This document shows, one piece after another, positions 34,991-46,649 of a DNA stretch of 64,000 bases (within the stretch, counting starts at the first letter, position 1; the number at the start of each line of letters is the position of its first letter). A program made the translations under genes and the position numbers. The DNA is taken from the NCBI GenBank assembly GCA_035048815.1, contig JAUCBN010000042.1, positions 7,750,001-7,814,000 on the forward strand, given 5' to 3'. The notes beneath the pieces were generated by a model. That model saw nothing but the letters and a program-made list of their open reading frames with translations. It did not search any database and was not told the origin of the DNA. This DNA comes from Abelmoschus esculentus (Eukaryota; Streptophyta; Magnoliopsida; Malvales; Malvaceae).

Positions 34991-35609
34991 AAAAGCACCT
35001 TCTCTTAGAGGCCAATCCTGTCAAAAGATGCACATGTTTCCAATGCACTTGTCTTATATGCAAGATGTTCAAATACTTTAAATGCATGGATATTAGATTT
35101 TATTTTGAATTTGTTTATCTTTATTCAGACCACGATCAATGTACTTCATCTTCTTCACTCCATGTCGTACCTCTTAAAAACTTTCCATTGAGCATCATTT
35201 TGTTTTAAACCATTTATTCAAGTAATGCATCGAATATAAAAATATATTGTAGACCCTTGTTTAGTAAAGCAACAAATTGATCGAAGAAATGCACAGATAT
35301 TCAGATAATAAAGAAGCACAAGGCAACGAGATTATTGAATTTTCTTACTGAATAAAAATAGCCTAGACCTTGAAAGGTGGTAATCGAATATTTGAGCAAT
35401 ATCAAACAAAAAGAAAGAGGTAAAAATGATGATGATAATAATAAAACCCTAAGATATCAATTACAAGGACTCCGTTGCTATCTCGCTCAAGAACCTTTTT
35501 TGCATGTGACTTCTGCTTAGTAGAGCTTAAGTTATTGACCAACGTCTGAAGAAATATGAACTTTCTTCATGGACCATTTTCAAACTCATAACTTGAATCT
35601 CCCCGTGAT

Positions 35610-35845
35610 TTCAAGGCGCCCTTTGCGAGTTTTCACCTTGAATTTTCCTTCTTTTTCCCTTTTTTTACCAGTAGAACCCTCTCGGGTTTTCACCTACTGA
35701 TGGTTTTTTTCTTCTTTTTTCTTCTTTTTTACCAGTAGGGCCTTCTCGGGTTTTCACCTATTGATGGTTCTTTTTCTTTTTCTTCTTTTTTCTTTCTTTC
35801 TTTTTTTACCAATAGGGCCTTTTCAGATTTTCACCTATTGGTATT
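35610..35845 (-). repeat. Three to four degenerate repeats with pyrimidine tracts
   Basis: The block ACCAGTAG..CC.TCTCGGG followed by TTTTCACCTA.TGATGG occurs at 35667, 35731 and 35808. A weaker copy lies near 35613. Plus-strand TTTTTCTTCT tracts separate the blocks. The spacing is 64-77 bp. It belongs to the 3' non-coding part of Tat T2. Confidence 0.75.
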
Positions 35846-35994
35846 GTCATGCATTCAAGCATAATATTTTTCACAGAATCCGAGTTCACCGGATCAGATA
35901 ACTCATTTTCGTCCATCTCGGTTAAGATTAGTACTCCACCCGAAAAGATATTTTTCACAATAAATGGTCATTCCCAATTTGGCATCCATTTTTC

Positions 35995-36894
35995 TCAAAA
36001 GTCCTTTTGCATAGGTAGAACCTTTTTCAAAACCAAATCTCCTTCACGAAAAGATCTTGGTTGGACTTTCTTATCGTGAGCTCGAATCATTCGTTTTTGG
36101 TACATTTGCCCATGACAAATCGCTTTCAATCTCTTTTCTTCTATCAAATTCAATTGATCATATCTGATTCGAGCCCAGTGAGCTTCATCTAATTTAAGTT
36201 CCATTAAGACACAGAATGATGGAATCTCAACTTCAATTGGTAATACAACTTCTGTTCCATATACTAAAGAATAAGGAGTTGCCCCTGTAGATGTTCGTAC
36301 AGATGTACGATATGCCAATAATGCAAAAGGTAGTTTCTCATGCCAATCTTTATATGTTATCGCCATCTTCTCAACAATCCTCTTGATATTTTTATTAGCT
36401 GCTTCGACGGCCTCATTCATTTTTGGGCGATAGGGTGCTGACTTGTGATGTTTTATCTTAAATTGTTCACAAATTTCTGTCATCATTCGGTTATTCAGAT
36501 TTAAAGCATTATCAGAAATAATCCTTTCTGGTAGACCATATCGACAAATTATTTCTCTTTTGAGGAATTTGCATACAGTCGATCTAGTTACATTTGCATA
36601 CGAAGCAGCTTCTATCCATTTGATAAAATAATCAATCATTACAAAGATGAAGCGATGTCTAGTTGATGCTTTTGGCATAGTCGATCCAATTACATCTATT
36701 CCCCATGTTGCGAACGGCCACGGAGCAGTTATAACATGAAGAGGTGATGAGGTTGTAGGTATTTTATCTCCATAAATCTGACATTTATGACATCTTTGAG
36801 CAAAATTGATGCAATCTCTATCATAAATGTCCAAAAATAACCTAACCTCATAATTTGCGTTGCCATATTGAGACCATTCGCATGAATTCCACAA
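35995..36894 (-). pseudogene. Tat element T2 integrase (core and C-terminal), largely open
   Basis: About 299 codons are open. The DDE triad is visible in GIDVIG, IISDNALN and MNEAVEAANKN, and YRTSVRTSTGATPY follows. The C-terminal part has FREGDLVLKKVLP and then stops after 300 codons. The catalytic residues are in place. The N-terminal zinc-binding part is in a different frame (36729-37235), so the whole protein is not intact. It inserts element cDNA into chromosomes. Confidence 0.85.
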
Positions 36895-37825
36895 ATCCCT
36901 TCATGAACCTCCTCAATTATCTTTTTCTCCTCATGACTTTTTATGCAGCTGAGTAACGTTTGATCACTTCCTCTTTTGTATAAGATTTCTCTGTCAAGAA
37001 CATATCCTATAGCCATTCTCCGAATAGTTCTTTTATTAACATCAGTTGCTCCCTCGGAATACTTTTGATACTTAAGATACTGTAAAATATCATAATACCA
37101 GGGGTGATCATCTACCTCTTCCTCGATAACATAGCAATTGGCAGGTGATTTGAAGATACTCATTTTTATGGGCATTATTTCGGTTTCTCTATTTGCTATA
37201 AACATGGAAGCCAAAGTTGTCAATGCATCAGCCAATTGATTATCTTCTCGTGGAAGATAATAGAAAGATATCTTCTTAAATTTTTCATTAATTCGAGAAT
37301 GAGCTTACGATATTCAATCAATTTGACATCTTTTGTTTCCCACTCTCCACGAAGTTGATAAATCACCAATGACAAATCACCATATACTTTAAGGTATTCG
37401 ATTTTCCATTCAATTGCAGCACGAAGTCCCATTATACATGCTTCATATTCTGCCATATTATTGGTACATTCAAAATTTAGTCACCTGGTAAAAGGATAAT
37501 TATTTCCTTTGGGAGATATTAAAATTGCTCCAATTTCACAACCAAGTGCATTAGAAGCCCCATCAAAATTTATCTTCCAATTTATTTCGCTAGTTGATTT
37601 ATTTTCACTGCTAGTTAAGCACATAAGATCCTCATCAGGAAAGTCAAGACTCAAAGGTTCATATTCGGGTAAAGCATGACTCGCTAAAAGATCTGCAATG
37701 GCACTACCTTTAATGGCTTTTCGGTTTACATACTCGATATCGTACCCAAAAAGCAATATTTGCCATCGAGACAGTCTTCCCAATAAACCTGTGTAATCAC
37801 TAATTTTATACGGGTCTAAACTCAT
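36729..37825 (-). pseudogene. Tat element T2 RNase H and integrase zinc-binding region
   Basis: The stretch at 37481-37825 has GRLSRWQILLFGYDIEY and the RNase H start WKINFDGASNALG. The stretch at 37220-37456 continues with MAEYEACIMGLRAAIE. The stretch at 36729-37235 begins with ADALTTLASMF and ends in the H-H-C-C region HEGICGIHANGLN. The three pieces are in order but in different frames. The upstream reverse transcriptase is missing: the match stops at about 37825. Confidence 0.8.
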
Positions 37826-38715
37826 TTTTTTATTTCATTTCAATTTGAATAATGGGCTTGTAATAATCAAAAAAATGCAAAAATTATTTTATGTATTTCT
37901 TTTTTTTAATTTTGTTTTCATTTCAATTTTATCTCGTTATTGTTAAAACAAAAAGATAAAAAATATATATCCTATTTGTTGTTAAAACCAACAATCAAAA
38001 TATATTAAAACATTTGTTATTACATATATTTATATTTAATACTTTGAAAAAAAATCTAAAAATTATATATGTTAGCCCTTAATTTTTGTTTTTGATCACT
38101 TTACTATTTTTATTATTATTATTTTGCTTTTATTATTATAAATATTTATTTATGATTATTATTTTATTATATTATGTGTATATAAATAAAAACCCAAATA
38201 ATATAAATAAATAACCCATATTTAAAAGTCCATTTGTTTTATTATAAACCCTAATATATAATATATTACAAAAACCAGAACAAAAAAAATAATTACACCA
38301 AGCCCACTTCCTTAGCCCATATGCTAATTACACCAGAAACCCTAATCATTTTTTTCTATCATCCGCAGCCAATTAGGAAATCAAAGAGGATAAGCTTCCA
38401 GATCTAGCACGTGCCCGATGTTTCCTCTGCCTATCTGCCTCTTCGAATTCCCTCACCGCCAGTCACGTATCCGATCGTCCTTTTTCCAGCGTTCACCTCG
38501 CACAACAAAACAAAGAACCAGGTGTCAAAATCGTACGAGTACACCAAGCAAAAAAACAGAGATCTATAACAAAAATTTCAGAGATTCAGTACAATCCGGC
38601 TACACATCAGAGAGCATAACCAACGAATTTCACAGCAGAAAATCACAGCATATACATCCAAGAACTAAAACATCACGAGCAAGGAGAGAGATTTTTATTT
38701 TTCTCATACAAAATC
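37826..38715 (+). mobile_element. Unassigned LTR-like sequence
   Basis: The first half is very AT-rich. The second half has a GC-richer leader-like section with AGCCCACTTCC, AAACCCTAATC and CATCCGCAGCC. It lies between the truncated T2 pol and a clear Tat LTR fragment, and its composition resembles a Tat LTR U3/R region on the plus strand. No ends or second copy are visible, so the call is weak. The frame at 38418-38756 is not convincing. Confidence 0.3.
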
Positions 38716-39092
38716 GGTTATTAAATTTTATTAAATTAAAAATATCCAAAAATTAAGAAGATTAATTAAAAAAATCTAGAACAATCTTTAAATAATTTTA
38801 AAAATTAAAAATTTTAAAAAATATTCTTCTTCTCCAAGTTTAATCATAACCAACTCCTATTTTTAGAGTTTAACCCCTCCTAAAACCCTAGTTTCTAAGC
38901 TATAAATACCCTCAAACCCTTTAAGAAAATCACACAGCAAAATACAAGCAAAGTAAAGCAAATATAGAAGGAAAAGTACAAGAGAAAAAGCTAAGCAGTG
39001 GAGGGTTTCAAAAAACGATCGGATTTGATATCTCTGATCCAACAACAGATTTACAATCTTGAGAGAGGTATGCTCTTTACTTAGATTTTATT
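38716..39092 (+). mobile_element. Tat LTR fragment (same family as T1 LTR)
   Basis: This stretch matches 24100-24487 of the T1 LTR almost base for base, for example ACCAACTCCTATTTTTAGA and GAAGCAGTGGAGGGTTTC (here shortened to AAGCAGTGGAGGGTTTC), ending GAGAGAGGTATGCTCTTTAC. It stops at about 39092, where Athila integrase sequence starts. A 15-20 bp deletion relative to T1 is visible near 38990. Confidence 0.85.
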
Positions 39093-39343
39093 TTCCGGCA
39101 TTCCTACCGGGGCAGCAAGTCATCCTCTTTAACTCCAGAGTCAAGTTATTCCCTGGGAAACTCAAATCCAGATGGTCAGGTCCTTTCGAACTTATTAAGG
39201 TTTATCCCCATGGAGCAGTCACAATTAAGTCACAAAAAGAAGGTGTTGAATTCAAAGTGAATGACCAACAGTTGAAGCATTACTCTGAACATCAAGAGAC
39301 GAAAACGATGATAACCATCACTTTAGGCGATGCATCTACATGA
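39093..39343 (+). pseudogene. Athila integrase C-terminal fragment
   Basis: The frame shows QQVILFNSRVKLFPGKLKS and RWSGPFELIKVYPHGAV, then FKVNDQQLKHY, and ends with a stop. This is the C-terminal end of Athila-lineage pol. The upstream pol is missing because the fragment is joined to a Tat LTR. The preceding ATG at 39059 belongs to the LTR sequence and is not the real start. Confidence 0.8.
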
Positions 39344-40340
39344 CATCCTTCTCTGGTTTAATTTTGAACATTTAATTATTAGTTTTAGTTTTAGTTTCGT
39401 TTTTACTTTTTTTTGTGTTTTAGATAGAATCGGGAATCACAGAAGACATCTCCAAGTAGATCTGTGAAGACTGATCCGACACCGCATCTCTTATTTACTT
39501 GTTGTTTACCTTATATGTTGAGCATTGAGGAAAATGCTCGGTTTGAGTTTGGGGTATTGTTGGTGCAGAAGCACTGCCGAGGCAATCCACTGTCACGACA
39601 TTACCATAAAAAGGGAGTAATTTTTTTTGAATTTTTTTGCAATATTCTCTTTTTTTGAATTACTGTTTTTAATCTTGCACTGCTTTACATCAGCTTTGCT
39701 TTAGTTTACTCCTTTAAGGCTATAGAAATCTTTCTCCTTACCATGGCCAAGTTCTGCTTTAAAGGGATAACCATAGGATACTCATGGAATAAAACTTAGA
39801 AGCTTGCTTTAGGGTTAGAAAGAAAATAAATACTTTTTGAACTTGTTTGATTTAGGAGTTCTTTTAATAAACTTAGGTGATAAAGACTTAGAACCTTTTG
39901 GAAAAATAACTAGAGGTGCCTATCACTGGCTCTAGTTTTGCTCTCCTTCATGCTAGAGGTGCCCGAAATTGGCTCTAGTATGCTAAATAGGCGGTTAAAA
40001 AGAAAATAATAAAAAAAGAAGAAAATAGAAAACGCATATCTTGAGGTGCCCGAAATTGGCTCAAGACTTGTTGTTTTAAGGAGACAGATCTAGTCCAAAT
40101 TCTATTTTTCTTGAACTTAGAGTTTATCTAAGAAAGCCTTGAATCAACCTTGCCCATAAAACGCACACACTCACCTAACCTTATAGCTTGTTTCTTAGTA
40201 AAAGTCCTTGGGTAAACTAGTGGCTAAAACGAAGAGATAGACATGACCATGGTGGGGAAAATAGATGAAAAAGTAAGACCAAAGGGGAGTAAGGTTTGGA
40301 AATTTGATGTCTTGCATTGCTTGAGGACAAGCAATAGTTT
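39344..40340 (+). mobile_element. Athila 3' internal non-coding region with repeated hairpins
   Basis: Non-coding sequence lies between the pol stop and the polypurine tract. It has TTTGAGTTTGGGGTATTGTTGG near 39541 (an internal polypurine look-alike) and three 26-nt hairpins at 39910, 39953 and 40040. The last part matches 22493-22861 in reverse. Athila elements often carry an env-like ORF in this area, but none is recognisable here. Confidence 0.7.
39910..40065 (+). other. Three 26-nt hairpins in Athila 3' non-coding sequence
   Basis: Hairpins at 39910-39935, 39953-39978 and 40040-40065 share the middle GTGCC...TGG and have 6-bp stems. The first two stems are CTAGAG/CTCTAG. The third is CTTGAG/CTCAAG. 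The A-to-T and T-to-A changes compensate each other. A fourth copy with the CTTGAG/CTCAAG stem lies at 22781-22806 on the minus strand. Confidence 0.7.
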
Positions 40341-40355
40341 GAGTTTGGGGGTATT
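40341..40355 (+). other. Athila polypurine tract
   Basis: GAGTTTGGGGGTATT lies directly before the LTR start TGATAAGTGCC. It follows GCTTGAGGACAAGCAATAG, the usual sequence before an Athila 3' LTR. Confidence 0.8.
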
Positions 40356-41685
40356 TGATAAGTGCCTAAAAGACAGTTATTTACTACCCTTCTCATGGTA
40401 CTTTATGCATCTATTATACACTAACTTGAGCTAAAATATGGACTCTTTGCACAATATTGGATAATTCCGTTATCACTACTTACGAAGTCAAAATTTATAG
40501 AGAATGCAAATATTATTACATATTCTGTACATGTAGGAATATCCAGGGCCGAAGCAGTAGTGAAGCAGTGTTGAGGCCGAGGTAGAGATAAGGCTGCGGC
40601 ATCATCTAGAGCGGCAGCATCAACATTATAGGCGAATGAAAGACAAAAATATAGAAAATATTTTGGAAGATGCAGTGCACCAATTGGACCAGGCTAGCAC
40701 ACTAAAAGCCCAAGTCAAAGACCAAATGAGAAAATCCTTCTAGAAGGCAGCAAACTTGGAAATATCAGATCTCATGTAGAAGACTTGTTCCCTACTCTAA
40801 GTTAGAGTCTATTTAGAAAAGGTTTCCCTAGGTTAAGACTATATATAGCCTAGCCGGCCACATTGTTTAGAGAGCCGATTTTTAGAGAAACCCTTCCCCT
40901 AAGAATTGTACCTATCGACATTATGTTCTAAATTTCTTAGGGATAGGTGAAGGTTGTAGATATTAGTGAGAGGAGATTGCTTCTTGTTTCTTTGTTCTAA
41001 TACAATAATAATATCAAAGTTTGTTTATCCTATTGTCATTCCTTGTTCTTGCATTCAAGCTCGAGAGAGAAGTTTGTAAGTAATATATTTATCTAGTATC
41101 GAGAGGTGTAGATTCACGAAAGGGATAAGTACGATGTTGTCAAACACTAACTTAGCCTAAAGATAGGTTAAGAGTTTCAGAAGCTAAAATAAGTGTTGGA
41201 TTGGTTGATGATTATCATTGATTTACGCCGAGAGGTATTGCCAAAGACCAGTCATCAATAACGCTCTGACTTAGAGATAAGTGGAGTTAACTACGGACAC
41301 TTTGCTGAACTTTGATGCATCTGCTCAAGAGCAAGAGATTTGCCGCGACAGAGAACACTAACGCTGCCGAGGTTGTATCTGCAGTACTACCGAAGCAGTG
41401 TTGTGTAATTGTATTGGACAAGAAGATCAATCGAATCCACTAATTGACGTAGTTGGATCCTACCCACTTTCTCTATATCGTTCTCAATCCTTTATTTTAT
41501 GTTTTATTATTTAGTTACTTAAACAAATCCACTTATCTGTGTTTTTACTTTATCTTTCAGGAGCAAGGGAACAAGGGGAGACATATTAAGTATAACAATC
41601 CCTGTGGAGACGATACACGATATACTTATCACTTTATTACTTGCGATGTGTACACTGCACAATTGTGCTATTATTACACGCAGCA
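40356..41685 (+). mobile_element. Athila-lineage 3' LTR, copy C
   Basis: It runs from TGATAAGTGCC to CGCAGCA, 1330 bp, the best-preserved of the three copies. Landmarks shared with A and B are ATGGACTCTTTGCA-type sequence, CTTGCATTCAAGCTC, and GGAGACGATACACG before the end. After 41685 the sequence changes to Tat-type non-coding DNA. The small frames inside are not genes. Confidence 0.85.
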
Positions 41686-43488
41686 CTAAGCGACACCCAA
41701 ATGAGGGAAGGTTGGGGGCAAAATGATACAGTGGGTTCAAAGAGCCACCAAAAAGGGTAGCACTTAGGATGAGATTGTTCCTTTTGAAAATCCGATGACC
41801 TAGAAGAGATTGTACATCTGCGTATATTCCCGCAATAATCGAGGATCTTCTAAATATACTCTTCATTAGAGTTGAAATTTGTCAGATTAAGGAAAATATG
41901 CCATTGCATTTGACATTCATAAGGGCAAACTTTTTCTTAAAATTTTTTGCAATATACTCATATATTTTTCAATTTCTTGCATTTTAAATACATAAAAATA
42001 AAATAACTTTTCTAAGAATTAAAAAATATTGAGAGTCAATCTCCATTAAGGTACCTCGATGAGGGAATCAATGAAGTCAGGACACAAAGACGTCCGATCA
42101 ACCATCATACTAATTTAGATAAGAATATAAAGAATATGAGCAGGACATCATTCCCCTTAAAGTGAAAGAATCGAAACTCAGATCAGAATTGACTAGAGAT
42201 ATCATCAAGCCGATAAAGTTTGGTTATCGAATCTTACCGGGTTAACCAAATGCGGACCGAAGTATCAAACCTTTGAAATAGGGTTAATAGAGTACCATAC
42301 ATCATTGCAAATGTACATATAAGTTGCATTTTTACATCCCCGACATACTTCATGAATACATGCATAATGCTCATGCATAATTCTTACATAAAACACAGAT
42401 GACATTCAAGAAGATGACTCCGAAAAAGATTCTGTGCGCCTTTGCATTAGACCATAAGACGATCATTTGAGTATGACCTTTTAACAGAAAGAAGGAAAAC
42501 AAGAAAAGATGGACCAGATAGGTCAATATTTTAGACTTGTTGGCCATCATCTTCGATGGACCTCCTTTGATGACCAAACGGGCATAACCGATTCATCATC
42601 AAAGATAAAAAGAAAGAAGAAAGAAAAAGAAAAAAGAAACCAACATGAGTCCTAAAAGACCCAAAGATAAAGTTTCATACAAAAGATACCAACATGTTCT
42701 AAGTCTCACACCAAAAGAATTTGTCGTAGTTTTATACAGGAAGAATTAACACACATCAAACACAGAGACTCGTAATTCTATACAAGAAGAGCTATTAGAG
42801 GAAAAGTTCATCCATGACACAAAGGTTTTATATAGGAGAAACCGACCACATAGAAGACATAGAGTCTCAAAAAGGAGAGACTCCATCTTTATTTTCGTCT
42901 CTGAGATTGAAGGTTCCATATAGAAGGGGCACGAATCTCGAGACTTTAGAATGAAGGTTTCATATACGAGAGACTGTAACTCGGGATTCAAAAGTAAGAG
43001 TTATATATAGGAGGGGCCTTATTTTGTGAGATCTTTCGCGATATAGAAGGTTTTATATAGGATAAACCGATAGCATAGAAGACATGGAGTCTCATATAAG
43101 AGAGACCCCTATTTTTATCAATGTCTTTAATTGGAAAGTTCCAAACAGACGAGGCACGTAACTCGAGACTTTAGGGTGGTGGTTTTATATAGGAGAAACT
43201 GAAACTTAGGATTTAGAAATGAAAGCTCTATATAGGAAACGCTTTTATTTTGCAAGATCTGCAAAAAAGGCGAAAGGTCATATATCGAAGTGACCTGCAG
43301 CTTCAAATCGAAAGGCAAGCAAGTTCAATATAGAAAGGACTTACGAGCTAGGAGACTCGGTCAAGGAAGGTGGAGAGTTTCAGAAAAACACATTATTTTG
43401 AGACCTTTGATAGGGAAGTCGGTTAACAATGAGTGCTTATGGCCTTTGACCTGTCCTCGTTTCACAACAACGAACAAAGAGGGTCAAC
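41686..43488 (+). mobile_element. Tat element T3 3' non-coding region
   Basis: No convincing coding frame is present. The stretch has purine-rich runs (42600-42640) and a tandem repeat at 42780-43262. It ends near AAAGAGGGTCAAC, a plausible polypurine tract, before the LTR at 43489. The position and repeats fit the 3' untranslated part of a Tat/Ogre element whose coding part is absent. Confidence 0.5.
42820..43262 (+). repeat. 225-bp tandem repeat with internal subrepeats (Tat T3)
   Basis: Two units start at GGTTTTATATAGGA (42824 and 43049). Both contain AGAAGACAT.GAGTCTCA, a GGAGAGACTCC-type block, and ACTCGAGACTTTAG. Inside each unit a shorter motif of the form GTT..ATATAGGAG recurs about every 55 bp. 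Copies are diverged. Confidence 0.75.
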
Positions 43489-44563
43489 TATAATCACCCA
43501 TTTTAACGGGAAACTAAAAATCTTTACATTTTTGCAATTTCGAATAAGGGTCTTATTATATTGTTACTATGTATTTTTTGTTATGTGTCATGTTGTTTGC
43601 GTCATTACATTACGGGTATTATGTCTTCTTGTATTTCGTTTTGTATATATTATTGTTTTATCATGTATTATAGGTGCAACGTCACTTTTGCATCATTATG
43701 TCCATGAGTGTTGTATGTTGTGTGGCATGTGTCATTACGTTTTAGAAGTTAGATACGTTATTGTTTACTATGTTTTGGCTTGTAGTTTTGTAATTAAAAT
43801 TAAGTCACGACAATTATGTATTAAATCCATTTCGCATGGTTCGTTAGATATTCTTTAAATTTTTTAAGTGTTGAAAATCAAGAGAGAAGTTTAGTTTGGT
43901 GAGGTCTGCTAGGTTCCTGCCATCTTTTACGTGCATTTTAAATAAAATAAATCATATTAAGTAAGCATGGTACTTTGTTAACATGTCAGTTGAGTTTAGT
44001 TCTTTACCAACTTGAGGAAGAACGAACATGCATTTCACTTAGGTCTTTTGTGCCACGGTAAGAACTTTTCACTTAGCTCCGTTCGTATTTGTTAAGATCA
44101 CATAACGACTCCTATAAATTTTGCTTAATGTAAGCCCCTAAGTTCGGTCGTAAGCGAGGCTAGTACCAATAAGGTGATGGAGGTTCGAACGTTTACCTTC
44201 GGGTTTAGATGCTTTAAAATAAATTCGTGCATTTAATTAAAAATTAATCTGATCATCATTTTAGCCCGAAAAAATTAATATTAATAAAGCGATAATTAAA
44301 TAAACTACCAATTTTTAGACGATGTGGGACTGCTAATCCTTCTCCATCCATAACTAACTCTCGAACCCCAATTTTTTTAAATCTCTGATTTTACGGTGTC
44401 CGATCTACCAAAACAGTCGGTGGTGACTCTAATTTTTCAAAACACGTTTTTAACCAAAAAAACCCAAATGAAAGACACTAAATTTTAAATCGAACTTAAA
44501 ATGTTTTTCACATCGAAAAAGAACTTTCAGCGACGTCAGTAGATTTTTTGCATTGCTACAACA
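43489..44563 (+). mobile_element. 3' LTR of Tat element T3
   Basis: It ends ATTGCTACAACA at 44563, like the T0 LTR (GCTACAACA). It also shares the CTCTCGAACCCC block, the GGTGTCCGATCTACC block and the GGTGGTGACTCTAATTTTT block. The left end is set after the polypurine-like AAAGAGGGTCAAC; the expected TG is decayed to TA. The frame at 43433-43858 is an AT-driven open frame and not a gene. Confidence 0.55.
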
Positions 44564-44599
44564 TCATCTAATGAATGTAGTTTATCATAATAAACTAAG

Positions 44600-46640
44600 A
44601 AACCAAAAAAATTCTCATACAATTGATATTATTCAAACCACTTATTCATGAAAATAATAGCTTGATGGAAAAAATACAAAAAGTATTTAATTCTAAATGA
44701 CTCCGCAGTAGATATTAATGTTTTATCACTGTCAATTTCACCAAATTGGTTTTTCTATGAATCATACGATTTTGAGGAAAGGTAGGATTAATTCCAATTT
44801 CATTAACTATTTTCTTGTGTGTCCATTGTCGTTGAAAATCTATTATCTTCATAACTCTTGAAAAAAATAAGTCATTTTATCTCATATATAGCAACATCAA
44901 TAAATATGTCTTTCGACTATAAAATTTTGCTAAGTTCACAACAAGAAAAATCTCATACCAAATAATTCTAGATAGCAAAAATTTAAAATTATTAAGCTCA
45001 TTTGTTGCCAAAGATTTAACCTCATTTTGTATGTTAGGATCATTGTCTATATAAGCTACTTGAAGTAAAATCTTTCTTACTTCAACAATTTGAAATCGTA
45101 TAGTCTTAATACTTTTAATACGATTCTTTTATTGTGTGACCGACAATGATTTAAGAGATAAATTTTGTATATTCTCTTAATATATGTCATCTCTTTGAAG
45201 AGTTGACAAATAAAGTTTAAATGCGTTGACTATTCTAAAAAAAAAACTCTTTATTTTATCAAATTATTTTTAATATAACACAAAATTAAGTTAAGACTAT
45301 GACAACCACATAGAGAACAAAAAGTTGTAAAATTCAAGTTTAAAAGTCTTTTTTATACCTTGATTTTTCTTTTATGTTAGATCCATTATTATATCCTTGA
45401 CCTTGTATGTTATCTATATCTAAATCATGAGATTTTAACACATTTTCTAACACTTGAAAAAGTTCTTCAGTTGTATCGTCAACTTATAGAATTCAATAAA
45501 GAATTCTTCAATTTTAAAAGAATTTGAAGAGTGATCAACACACCTCAAAATTAACGACATTTGTTCTTGATGACTAACATCAAGAGTACAATCCAACATC
45601 ACAAAAAAAATATTTTATTTTTTTAATTTTTAATATTGTTTGATCTAATTTTAGAAGAAAGTAAAAGTACTAACTCGTTTTGAATATCTTTACTTAAATA
45701 ATGGTGATGAATTTTGTCATTATTAATACGTTGAACATGCTCTTTCATTACAGGATCAAACTCTGTCAATATCTCTATTAACCTTAAAATTTTATTACTA
45801 TTTTGATATAATTTTTTTTCACGAAATGTCAAATTTTGTTTAGCAAGATACTTTACGATGAAAATAATTCTAATAATCATATTTTTTTTAATATTTTTTT
45901 CTTTCTGAAATTGTTCTTGAACAACTTTGTTAATGGTTTTATTTTGTAGCAATCTATATTAAAGTTCGCACCAAATTGTCATATTCAACAAATGATCACT
46001 ACTCGTTTCATGATCTCTAAGTCCAACGTTAAGAGGTGATCAATCATTAAAACCCTCATTAAACAAAAAACCTCTTTTAGGCCACTTTTTAAAAATTTTA
46101 CAACAAAAATAAAATATTTTGTCTAGCTCCTTCGAATAAATAAATCAATATCTATCACAAGTTTCGTTATTGGAAAATTATCTTATATAAAAAAATGAAG
46201 GGAATCTAAAAAAATATTTATCTTTAAGACCTTCTATTACGATCATATATCGTTTAGGGTCAGTTATTATTAAAATATCAATTAATTTCAAATCAAGAGA
46301 TCCCAATTCTTTGTATTATAAATATTAAATAAATTAGACTCATTTTCTTTAACACGTTAAGTATTTTCATAAGAGTTTTGTTCTTTAATTTGTTCATAGT
46401 ATTATGAACTCTTAGTATCTTCTATATTAATATTATTATTCATATCATGTTTTACTTGTTCAATATTTCTATCATCAATATTTTTTATATCAATCTCTTC
46501 TACATCAATAGACTTTTCACCTACTTGAAACTCTTTAAAAAAATATTTATTTGAAGCACCCTTTTAAGATTAAATTATTTGTTCTATTTTTTTAGTTTTT
46601 TTTTTACGAGATAGATATTTTTTTGAAGTATTTTAACATT
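44600..46640 (-). pseudogene. hAT-superfamily transposase remnant (TTF zinc finger, DUF4371)
   Basis: On the minus strand, 46250-45970 translates in pieces to a TTF-type zinc-finger region (ELDKIFYFCCKIF, then FNDWSPL and LRDHETSSDHLLNM). The open stretch 45952-45623 has IIFIVKYLAKQNLTFR, then LIEILTEFDPVMKEHVQRI, typical of DUF4371 hAT transposases. Around 45600-45520 the catalytic-region block VSHQEQMSLILR is seen, with stops. The N-terminal start may be near 46640 (MLKYFKK). Many stops make it dead. No terminal repeats were found. Confidence 0.75.
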
Positions 46641-46649
46641 AAAGTAAAA

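Noticed and set aside
31480..41685. LTR copies B and C as the two ends of one Athila element
   Set aside because: Sequence after B is Tat coding DNA with no Athila primer site or gag, so B is a solo LTR and C the 3' LTR of a different, truncated copy.
43433..43858. 141-codon hydrophobic frame that might be a membrane protein
   Set aside because: It sits at the start of a Tat LTR; the hydrophobic residues follow from T-rich sequence.
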